Source: Parvibium lacunae
Lineage (GTDB): Bacteria; Pseudomonadota; Gammaproteobacteria; Burkholderiales; Burkholderiaceae_D
Reading direction: 5' to 3'
NCBI RefSeq assembly: GCF_003335215.1
Contig: NZ_QPGB01000001.1
Span: 802,528-866,527, forward strand
Length of the DNA stretch: 64,000 bases
Translations under genes and position numbers: made by a program
The notes under the pieces: generated by a model
What the model saw: the letters and a program-made list of their open reading frames with translations, nothing else
What the model was told of the DNA's origin: nothing
Databases searched by the model: none
Part shown: positions 57,361 to 64,000 of the stretch, in pieces
Numbering within the stretch: the first letter of the stretch is position 1
How the letters are laid out: every line of letters begins with the position of its first letter

Positions 57361-58614
57361 TCAGTTCTTACCGCCCAGATGATTGGCCCAGCGCAACGCA
57401 TCTAACTGAGCTGTGGTGACGTCAGTAATGCTCAATTGCAAGGCTTCCAGGTCTGGTTGTAAGAGTGTTAAGTTATCTCCGCCTGTTTCAAGGTGCTCAA
57501 CGAGACGCAGGAGTAACCCTAAGTCGCCTTGATAATGGAGCAAGGCATTTTCAATCCGCTCATCAAGCCGTAACTGCTTGAGCAGCTCGGCTTTTGGCAT
57601 TCCTAATAAGGTGTCAATCAGCGAGAAAAGCCCTGTCATCAGCGCGATTTCTTGTAGTGCTTTGTCAGCAGGATAGCGACGCTGTGCCAATAGCTCCATG
57701 GTCTTACCACGCATTGCAGCGGTTTGTAATAGCGGGTTGGCATTCACGCCGGTCCGCTCGTCGGCATAAATCAAGAGTTGTAGCCAACTGATGAGCTGGC
57801 GGCGGCCCAATATAGTGACGGCATGCTGAATTGAACTGATTTTTTGGATAGACGAGTAGGCAGCCGAGTTTACCAACCGTAGTAAGTTGTAGGTTAAGTC
57901 ACCATGCCGCTTGAACTCGGCTTCCATTGATTTTGTATCACTATCGGCCATGGCTAAACGCAAGATATTCAACAACGCCAGCTTGGCTGGGCTGGTTCGT
58001 TTACCGGGCACGATTTCTGGCTTGGCAAAGAAATATCCTTGAAAGAACTGATAACCCAGTAACTTACAATTCTCCGCCATGGCTTTGTCTTCGACTTTTT
58101 CCGCCAACAGTTTTTTACCCGCAAACTCCCGCGTCGTTGCAAATAGCTGCTTTTGCGGCATATTGAGTACTTCGACTTTGACGATATCAATCAAAGGAAT
58201 CAACTCTTTGTAGCGCTCGGCGGCGCCGGTGTAATCGTCGAGCGCAAAACGGATACCGCGCTCTTTTAGGGCTTTGATACGATCCAGAATATCAGGGGTG
58301 ATCTCGACCGTCTCTAATATTTCTAAGGTGATTTTGTCAGCTGGCAATAACTCTGGGATATCGCTCAGCAAAAAGCGCGCATCGGCATTCAAAAACCCTT
58401 GATACTGTCCTAACACTTCCTGCAAACCTAACTCTGCAAATAAATTTACCAGCACCCGTGCAGTGGCATCGAAATTAGTAAGCTCAGTGCTGGGAATAAA
58501 AGGACGCCCATCAGGATGACGGAATAAGAGTTCAAATGCCGCTAACGCGCCCTGCCCATCCAGAATCGGTTGGCGTGCCAGCATGACAGAAAGGTCCTGC
58601 TGCTCATTACTCAT
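57361..58614 (-). CDS. EAL-HDOD signalling protein (YuxH/CdgJ-like)
   Basis: Protein of 417 residues with an N-terminal EAL-type domain (LARQPILDGQGALAAFELLF, ITLEILETVEITPDILDRIK, FALDDYTGA, LLAEKVED, GYQFFQGYFFAKPE) and a C-terminal HDOD domain (HGDLTYNLLRLVNSAAYSS). The Glu of the EAL position reads ELL, most metal-binding residues are kept, and the Lys-Ile-Asp region reads VKVEV. Phosphodiesterase activity therefore cannot be decided from sequence. Proteins of this architecture control motility in several bacteria (family knowledge). It lies 33 bases after the phosphatase gene and 10 bases before the GGDEF gene. Confidence 0.88.
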   Translation of the reverse strand: MSNEQQDLSVMLARQPILDGQGALAAFELLFRHPDGRPFIPSTELTNFDATARVLVNLFAELGLQEVLGQYQGFLNADARFLLSDIPELLPADKITLEILETVEITPDILDRIKALKERGIRFALDDYTGAAERYKELIPLIDIVKVEVLNMPQKQLFATTREFAGKKLLAEKVEDKAMAENCKLLGYQFFQGYFFAKPEIVPGKRTSPAKLALLNILRLAMADSDTKSMEAEFKRHGDLTYNLLRLVNSAAYSSIQKISSIQHAVTILGRRQLISWLQLLIYADERTGVNANPLLQTAAMRGKTMELLAQRRYPADKALQEIALMTGLFSLIDTLLGMPKAELLKQLRLDERIENALLHYQGDLGLLLRLVEHLETGGDNLTLLQPDLEALQLSITDVTTAQLDALRWANHLGGKN

Positions 58615-58647
58615 AAATAGCTTGCTGCCCCATACAGTTACTAACGA

Positions 58648-60507
58648 TCATTCCTCTGTTGCTTCTTGTTGCGGCAAGGGAATCAGTAAAACGGCTTGTG
58701 TTCCTGCTGTATCTAGGAGCAAATGCTCAGGATCAAGGCCACTCATCAAGAGCGTTTCCCGTAGCGCGACACTGTCAGCAAATGCCGCACCCGTGTGGGT
58801 TACCTCAATCTCAACCGCACTAGCCGTTTCCCAACTTAATATCCGGACGCCTAGACCAACTTGTTGTGCTGCCATACCCACATACTGCTGGCCAGCCATT
58901 AAGTGCTGTTTCACGTTGACCGCAATCGGTAATGCCAGCTTTTTATCTGCTGCTGGTCCTGTCGCTATATTATCGGTTCCGATTTGTAGTGTCTGTAGGG
59001 TTGCAGCAACCTGTCCAAATAAAACTTGAAGCCCTTGTAACAGCAGTGGGTCGTGCTCATAAACAGGGCCAATCTGCCGTAAAATTCGGCGCGCCAGGGG
59101 TAGTAAATCACGCGCGAGAATATCCGCGACCGGCATGCGAATCGCAAAAGCCATGTGCTCAATGGCCTGAGCACGATCCAACCCCGCTAGATCAGCGCGG
59201 GGCAAGGGGCTGACCAAGGCATCAGCCGTGATTTCTGTGGCAACCGGTAAGGTGGTTGTTGTCGTTCTCAGGTGTTGTACTGGCACAGGCGATGAGATGG
59301 CCTCAGGTACAGATTGATTAACGACTGTGCGGCAGCGCACTGCAGCCACAGAAATATCATCATGCGCCGCCATGCCTTGGAGATGATCCGTGCTTAATGA
59401 TTGAATTGCCGAGATCCACTCCTCAGGATCGCTACGTTTGAGAAGCATTTCTATCTCGTTCATCCCCAAAGCCTGTTTATTCTGGCCCGTTAGCTCTGGC
59501 AAACCATCTGAACATAGGAAGGCATATAATTCACTATGGTAGAGGTAGGCATCGGTACTCAAATCCACTTGCTCGGTCTCTAAGATACCTAACGGTAAGT
59601 GACTGCTGCGGCAACGCCAGACTTCCTCACCATACTCGTCATAGACCAAGACCGGGGGGTTACCCCCATTCCAGCATTCTAGGGTTCGTTGTTGTGGATC
59701 GATGTGTAACAGGCTGACCGCGACAAAACGATGATGAGGCAAGGTTTCACGGATCACCCGATTCAACTCATACACAATGCTACGTACCCCATAACCAGCG
59801 CGAGCCATTGTTCTGAAGGTGCGAACCAGTGGCAACACCGTTAACGCGGCCGGCAGACCATGCCCAACACCATCGGCCAGGATGACTCGATAACTGTGAT
59901 CTGGGGCCATTTCGGCCATGATTAAATCGCCACTAAAACGCTGGGCTGGCGCTACCCAACGTTGGATATCTGATGCCAATTTAGGATCAATCGTCAAACC
60001 ATCATTAATGATGTTATTCGCCAGTGCCTTTTCCTCTTCTTGCTCTTGTTGTAGGCTTTCTAGCTCGGCAACTTGGTCAAATAATTGCAGCATGGCACGG
60101 CGATGACGCAACGCTGTTTCTAACGTCGCTGATAGCAGCGCCGCGAAGGTAGCGGCTTCTTGTGGGGTTTCTAGATAAAAATTAGCGCCAGCATGCAAGG
60201 CAGCCGGGACAATCTGGCTTTGCATGTAAGCAGGCCCAACCAGAATGATGGGGATCAGATCCATCGAATCACTCTGCTTGATGCTTTGAATCAATTGCGC
60301 AAACTGGCTACCCGTGACGTCAAGATCAAGAACAATCAGCCAAGGACGATGTTGTTGCAATGCCGCCGACAACATACCAACATCAGCCAGTTGATCAAGC
60401 CAGCAATCTTTCTGCTGGCAATAATGGGCCACACTGTGGCTAACAATACTATTGTTGGTGAGTAGCAGAAGGGTTGGCCGCTTACTGACGCCTGACTCAA
60501 GCGGCAT
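58648..60507 (-). CDS. SpoIIE-type PP2C phosphatase with receiver-like N-terminus
   Basis: Protein of 619 residues. Residues about 10-130 form a receiver-like fold (TLLLLTNNSIVSHSVAHYC, LIVLDLDVTG). The acidic pair is replaced by Asn-Asn and the usual Lys near the end by Glu (FYLETPQ), so it is probably a pseudo-receiver. A coiled coil (about 135-165) leads to a PP2C/SpoIIE phosphatase (about 180-390) whose metal-binding acids all remain (RFSGDLIMAEM, LADGVGHGLPAAL, LCSDGLPEL, AAHDDISVAAV). The last 200 residues match nothing I can name. A likely target is the phosphorylated STAS protein encoded just upstream, nine bases away. Confidence 0.85.
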   Translation of the reverse strand: MPLESGVSKRPTLLLLTNNSIVSHSVAHYCQQKDCWLDQLADVGMLSAALQQHRPWLIVLDLDVTGSQFAQLIQSIKQSDSMDLIPIILVGPAYMQSQIVPAALHAGANFYLETPQEAATFAALLSATLETALRHRRAMLQLFDQVAELESLQQEQEEEKALANNIINDGLTIDPKLASDIQRWVAPAQRFSGDLIMAEMAPDHSYRVILADGVGHGLPAALTVLPLVRTFRTMARAGYGVRSIVYELNRVIRETLPHHRFVAVSLLHIDPQQRTLECWNGGNPPVLVYDEYGEEVWRCRSSHLPLGILETEQVDLSTDAYLYHSELYAFLCSDGLPELTGQNKQALGMNEIEMLLKRSDPEEWISAIQSLSTDHLQGMAAHDDISVAAVRCRTVVNQSVPEAISSPVPVQHLRTTTTTLPVATEITADALVSPLPRADLAGLDRAQAIEHMAFAIRMPVADILARDLLPLARRILRQIGPVYEHDPLLLQGLQVLFGQVAATLQTLQIGTDNIATGPAADKKLALPIAVNVKQHLMAGQQYVGMAAQQVGLGVRILSWETASAVEIEVTHTGAAFADSVALRETLLMSGLDPEHLLLDTAGTQAVLLIPLPQQEATEE

Positions 60508-60516
60508 GATAGCCCC

Positions 60517-60822
60517 TTACTCCAAGGTGAACAGCTTATCGAAATTCGCGACGCGCAGCACTTCACGTACGCTACCGCCACAATTGATCAAGCTCACACT
60601 TTTACTGGTTTCTTTGGCTCTATCGCGCAAAATTAACAACATGCCCAAGGCAGAACTATCCAGATAATCGACAGCACTCATATCGATTTTCACTTGCGAG
60701 GTTGAGCCTTCGGTTAAGGCAGTCTCATAAGCCTGCTTAAACGCACGGTGTGCGGTAAAGTCAAAGCGACCATTCAATACAACTTTGGAAAAATTGTCAT
60801 TGTGGAATACTTCGATATTCAT
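60517..60822 (-). CDS. STAS-domain anti-sigma-factor antagonist
   Basis: Small STAS protein of 101 residues. The phosphorylation-site motif VDYLDSSALGMLLILRDRA puts the acceptor serine at residue 56 or 57. In partner-switching systems such proteins are phosphorylated by a kinase, dephosphorylated by a SpoIIE-type phosphatase and compete for an anti-sigma factor or other target. The phosphatase is the next gene, but no separate kinase is visible in the window. AGGGGAG precedes the start. It is the first gene of a four-gene unit and has a sigma-28-like promoter upstream. Confidence 0.9.
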   Translation of the reverse strand: MNIEVFHNDNFSKVVLNGRFDFTAHRAFKQAYETALTEGSTSQVKIDMSAVDYLDSSALGMLLILRDRAKETSKSVSLINCGGSVREVLRVANFDKLFTLE

Positions 60823-60872
60823 TCGATGGCTCCCCTAAAATGGCTACACACACTGATAAATCCCTAGAATAA

Positions 60873-60900
60873 TTATCGGCATTGCGACTGATAAACTAAG
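60873..60900 (-). promoter_or_regulatory. Flagellar sigma-28-type promoter of the STAS-phosphatase-EAL-GGDEF unit
   Basis: On the minus strand, CTTAGTTT (60900-60893), 12 bases, then GCCGATAA (60880-60873). The -10 element is a perfect match to the FliA (sigma-28) consensus and the -35 matches five of eight positions, with spacing one base off the usual 11. It lies about 50 bases before the STAS start codon. Confidence 0.65.
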
Positions 60901-60990
60901 TCGAATCGGCTAAAAAAACAAGTCGCGCAGCGTAATCAAGATGAATTTCAGCACTGAGCGTCTCATTGAAGCTGCAACACCCCTTTATCG

Positions 60991-62079
60991 CTAGACCCGA
61001 TTGGTGCGGGCGCCAATGCGAGATAGATGCTCGACTACCCGTCGTGCTATTTCCTGCAATGGCAGCGTTTCATGTACTGCGCCAGCGGCAATCGCCTCAC
61101 GCGGCATCCCAAAAACGACGCAGCTTGCTTCATCTTGTGCAAAATTATAGGCGCCAGCATCACGTAGCTCCCGCATCGCGGCTGCACCATCTTTACCCAT
61201 GCCTGTTAGCATGATCCCAACGATATTGGGGCCCGCGACCTGAGCACCCGAACGGAAAAGAACTTCCACTGAAGGCCGATGGCGATTCACAGGCGGTCCA
61301 TCGGATAGTTCGCACAAATAATTCGCGCCACTCCGTTTCAAGGATAAGTGGTGGCTACCCGGTGCAATGTAGGCATGACCCGGCAACACACGCTCGCCTT
61401 GCTGGGCCTCTTTCACCGTTATTTTGCAGACCTTATCCAGGCGCTCTGCAAAACTCTTGGTAAATCCAGCAGGCATATGCTGAGTAATCATGATGCCAGG
61501 AGAATCCGGCGGAAACCCCATCAGCACTTCCCGAATGGCCTCGGTGCCACCAGTAGACGCCCCAATCATGATTAATTTTTCGGTGCTGGCGAATTGGCTG
61601 CCTAAGCTCGCAACCACCGGGGCACGAACGGGTGAGGTTTGCTGGCTGGAAATCCGGCGCTTGATGCGGTGCTTAGCCAGTGCAGCAGCACGAATTTTGT
61701 CGGTGATATCTTGCGCATATTCTGTCATACCGGCCTGTATGTCGAGCTTGGGTTTAGTCACAAAATCAACTGCCCCCAGCTCCATCGCACGCATGGTCAC
61801 CTCGGCCCCACGCTCGGTCAGGGTTGACACCATGACGACCGGCATGGGATGAAGTTTCATCAATTTATCGAGGAACTCAATCCCATCCATGCGCGGCATT
61901 TCAATATCCAAAGTCATCACATCAGGGTCATGTGTTTTTACCATTTCGCGTGCGATGAAGGGATCCGGTGCCGCATCTACCGCTACCATATCCGGCTGCT
62001 GATTGATGATTTTGCTGAGCAGGCTACGGATTAAAGCTGAATCGTCTACGACCAAGACTTTGATTTTTTGTTTAATCAT
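60991..62079 (-). CDS. cheB: Chemotaxis response regulator protein-glutamate methylesterase CheB
   Basis: Receiver plus methylesterase, 362 residues. It removes methyl groups from chemoreceptors and deamidates glutamines. The receiver has [29 protein letters not shown] (phospho-Asp) and DFVTKP. The esterase has the Ser nucleophile in [11 protein letters not shown], His in [18 protein letters not shown] and Asp in [13 protein letters not shown] chose the ATG at 62079 ([11 protein letters not shown]); a GTG five codons upstream is possible. It follows cheD with a 14-base gap. Confidence 0.96.
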   Translation of the reverse strand: MIKQKIKVLVVDDSALIRSLLSKIINQQPDMVAVDAAPDPFIAREMVKTHDPDVMTLDIEMPRMDGIEFLDKLMKLHPMPVVMVSTLTERGAEVTMRAMELGAVDFVTKPKLDIQAGMTEYAQDITDKIRAAALAKHRIKRRISSQQTSPVRAPVVASLGSQFASTEKLIMIGASTGGTEAIREVLMGFPPDSPGIMITQHMPAGFTKSFAERLDKVCKITVKEAQQGERVLPGHAYIAPGSHHLSLKRSGANYLCELSDGPPVNRHRPSVEVLFRSGAQVAGPNIVGIMLTGMGKDGAAAMRELRDAGAYNFAQDEASCVVFGMPREAIAAGAVHETLPLQEIARRVVEHLSRIGARTNRV

Positions 62080-62093
62080 TTCTTGCCTCACCA

Positions 62094-62693
62094 CTAGAAA
62101 AGCTCCACATCACCCGACACCTGGGTGTTGCGCAGTTTGCTCCGGTATTCAATTTCACGTTTGAAGATCGTATCGTTGTGCATCGACTTGAGTTTTTTAA
62201 CCAATACTTTGCCGCTCTGGGTAAAGAAATAGACCTTTCGGGGCCACACATCGAGTAAGTCTTCGGCGACCAATGGAATCCGTTCGGTCGTTAAAAATTC
62301 CTTTACAAAGGTCGAGTTCCGTTGTCCTACATCAAAATTCTGGAAACCTTTCATCACATTACCGCCACCAAACACCTTGGCACGCAAATTGGCTTTTTTT
62401 GCACCGAGCTTAAGAAGCTGGTTAACCAATAACTCCATTGCATACACCCCATAACGTCCAGACTCTCCCATCTCCCCTTTTTTATCCACGGCGAGATCTG
62501 GCAACATGAAGTGATTCATCCCACCAACTTGCGCACGCGAATCCCAAATGCAGGCAGCCACACACGAGCCTAATACGGTTACCAACAACATTTCCCGTTT
62601 GGAAACATAGTATTCCCCCGGTAAAATTTTGGCGGCCTCGACATTGAAATGCGTATCAAAATAGAGGTTGGGCGCTTCATGTTCTAGGCTCAT
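62094..62693 (-). CDS. cheD: Chemoreceptor glutamine deamidase CheD
   Basis: Deamidase of 199 residues that converts receptor glutamines to glutamates. The catalytic Cys is in [14 protein letters not shown] and the His in [10 protein letters not shown]; the Thr/Gly-rich segment KVFGGGNVM is also present. It lies between cheR and cheB, 31 bases after cheR, as in typical chemotaxis operons. Together these three adapt the receptor encoded just upstream. Confidence 0.95.
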   Translation of the reverse strand: MSLEHEAPNLYFDTHFNVEAAKILPGEYYVSKREMLLVTVLGSCVAACIWDSRAQVGGMNHFMLPDLAVDKKGEMGESGRYGVYAMELLVNQLLKLGAKKANLRAKVFGGGNVMKGFQNFDVGQRNSTFVKEFLTTERIPLVAEDLLDVWPRKVYFFTQSGKVLVKKLKSMHNDTIFKREIEYRSKLRNTQVSGDVELF

Positions 62694-62724
62694 AGAATCC
62701 CTATCATGGGTTATTTTTACGGCA

Positions 62725-63621
62725 CTAGCCGCCCAAACGCGTTGGCGCCCCTATTGGTGCGGCAGATTGGCGCACCACCTCGTAGATTGTTTTCCCTTTG
62801 AGAACAAATGACTCACGCGCTTGGGAAAAATTTTCTGAGTGCCCGACAAACAACAAGCCTTCAGGATTTAACAGTGGCGCAAAGCGCCGGATAATTTTCA
62901 ATTGCGTTTCTTTATCGAAATAAATCATGACATTGCGGCAAAAAATTGCGGCAAACCCTGGCCGTAATTTCCAATCATTTTCGAGCAAATTAAGTTGGCG
63001 AAAACTAATGATTTCCTGTAACTCTGGCCTGACACGAACCATGCCAGCCTGTTCACCACTGCCTTTGAGAAAATATTTCTTCAGTAACTGAGGGTCCATC
63101 TTGGCAACAACTTCATCACGATATACGCCGGCCTGGGCCGCGCGCAGCACATTCGTATCAATATCCGTTGCTAAAATCCGTACCGGTGGCGTCATACTCC
63201 GAAAAGCTTCCATCGCGGTGATGGCAAGACTATAGGGCTCTTCCCCGGTTGATGAAGCACAGCACCAGATATTGATTCTTCCCTGTTTTGACATTTTCAA
63301 CAGATGATCTTGCAATGCTGGGAAATGGTGCGATTCTCGAAAAAATGAGGTCAGGTTAGTCGTTAATGAGTTCACAAATTCCTGCCATTCGGCAGCGCTA
63401 GGATTACTCTCTAACATGTCGAGATAGGCCACAAAACTGGTCAACTTCAACGCCCGTAAACGACGTGCCAAACGGCTGTAAACCATACTTTGCTTCGTAT
63501 CATTCAGAGAGATACCGGCATGCTGGTATATCAACTTCCGAACACGGGCAAAGTCCTGTGCGCTAAAGTCAAATTCGCGGGTGGCATCTGCAAGCGCCGA
63601 GAGGTCGTTTGATAGAGACAC
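62725..63621 (-). CDS. cheR: Chemotaxis protein methyltransferase CheR
   Basis: SAM-dependent enzyme that methylates receptor glutamates, 298 residues. It has the N-terminal helical domain (FARVRKLIYQHAGISLNDTK), SFFRESHHFPAL, the SAM-binding WCCASSTGEEPYSLAI, and IFCRNVMIYFDKETQLKI with LLFVGHSE. It starts with GTG, preceded by AAAGG, shortly after the receptor gene. The beta-subdomain region needed to bind receptor pentapeptides cannot be judged precisely by eye. Confidence 0.95.
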   Translation of the reverse strand: MSLSNDLSALADATREFDFSAQDFARVRKLIYQHAGISLNDTKQSMVYSRLARRLRALKLTSFVAYLDMLESNPSAAEWQEFVNSLTTNLTSFFRESHHFPALQDHLLKMSKQGRINIWCCASSTGEEPYSLAITAMEAFRSMTPPVRILATDIDTNVLRAAQAGVYRDEVVAKMDPQLLKKYFLKGSGEQAGMVRVRPELQEIISFRQLNLLENDWKLRPGFAAIFCRNVMIYFDKETQLKIIRRFAPLLNPEGLLFVGHSENFSQARESFVLKGKTIYEVVRQSAAPIGAPTRLGG

Positions 63622-63659
63622 TGTTTGCCTTTCTGCAATAAATTACCTACCAGTTAGAT

Positions 63660-64000
63660 TTAGAACTCTTCCCACTCATCGTCTTGGGGTTTAGCGGGTG
63701 GGAGGGCCTTGGGGGTGCGCTGGGGTAAGGCCCGGGGGCGCAATCCACCAGCATGACCACCACTATTGCCACCGCCCCCCGTCAGATGCCCCGCCAGTTT
63801 GAAGATCGAGACTGAGCGCGCCAGATTCCCAGCCTGCTCTTCCATGCTCTCGGCCGCCGCTGCCGCTTGTTCGACCAAGGCCGCATTCTGTTGTGTGACT
63901 TTGTCCATCTGGGTGATCGCTTGGTTGACTTGTTCAATACCGTCACTCTGTTCTCGACTGGCGGCACTGATCTCGGCCATGATGTCGGTGACCCGTTTGA
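63660..64000 (-). CDS. Methyl-accepting chemotaxis protein, C-terminal end only
   Basis: The frame is open to the window edge and gives the last 113 residues of a chemoreceptor. The end of the signalling domain is clear ([60 protein letters not shown]). A Gly/Pro-rich flexible tail follows, ending in DDEWEEF. The last five residues, EWEEF, fit the x-W-x-x-F docking pentapeptide that tethers CheR and CheB. The downstream cheR, cheD and cheB genes are probably in the same transcript. Confidence 0.93.
   Translation of the reverse strand, partial: KRVTDIMAEISAASREQSDGIEQVNQAITQMDKVTQQNAALVEQAAAAAESMEEQAGNLARSVSIFKLAGHLTGGGGNSGGHAGGLRPRALPQRTPKALPPAKPQDDEWEEF

Overview
The window is an ordinary stretch of bacterial chromosome. 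It is gene-dense, of roughly balanced base composition, and carries no phage, insertion sequence or CRISPR array. The run ndk-rlmN-pilF-rodZ-ispG-hisS-yfgM-bamB-der-hfq-hflX-hflK-hflC is the arrangement typical of Betaproteobacteria. The phasin, the TRAP transporters, LysR-leuC and the CheR/CheD/CheB set agree with a motile, polyhydroxyalkanoate-storing betaproteobacterium. I cannot name the genus; Neisseriales or a nearby order is a guess.

Layout. 1-7.4 kb: the cut 3' end of leuC with a LysR regulator directly upstream; a minus-strand unit of chorismate synthase, an MFS transporter and an M48 lipoprotein protease; then a plus-strand DUF455 protein and a Tat-exported dienelactone hydrolase. 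A tRNA-Ser(GGA) follows at 7.5 kb and a chemoreceptor with a C-terminal sensor domain at 7.7-9.4 kb. 9.4-18.0 kb: an apparent pyroglutamate (5-oxoproline) utilisation locus. A fused ATP-dependent 5-oxoprolinase and a winged-helix regulator face a TRAP transporter with two tandem DctP binding proteins and DctQ and DctM. 18.0-23.4 kb: an unidentified exported protein, rimO, an Uup-type ABC-F ATPase, exonuclease III, a DUF2065 membrane protein and a cupin. 23.4-37.5 kb: the conserved housekeeping cluster listed above, all on the minus strand. 37.7-49.3 kb: an IclR regulator, a PBP7-type endopeptidase, a histone-deacetylase-like amidohydrolase, a phasin, a CinA-type domain protein, a degenerate GGDEF protein, hrpA and argA. 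49.3-55.4 kb: a 59-residue small ORF, two unrelated methyltransferases, single-chain pyruvate carboxylase and the YggX iron-trafficking protein.

55.4-64.0 kb is a signalling block on the minus strand. A four-gene unit (STAS protein, SpoIIE-type phosphatase with a receiver-like domain, EAL-HDOD protein, HDOD-receiver-GGDEF protein) lies directly downstream of cheR-cheD-cheB. Upstream of the cheR group is the end of a chemoreceptor that carries a CheR/CheB docking pentapeptide. The four-gene unit has its own good match to a flagellar sigma-28 promoter. This suggests that partner-switching and cyclic-di-GMP signalling are expressed together with motility.

The observations I find most worth following are: the sigma-28-type promoter and the composition of the four-gene unit; the complete pyroglutamate locus with a strong hairpin-terminator between its binding-protein and permease genes; a 29-bp near-perfect palindrome in front of the IclR gene; a 23-bp dyad abutting the phasin promoter; and the 59-residue ORF with a good ribosome-binding site. 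I did not see a clearly unprecedented system.
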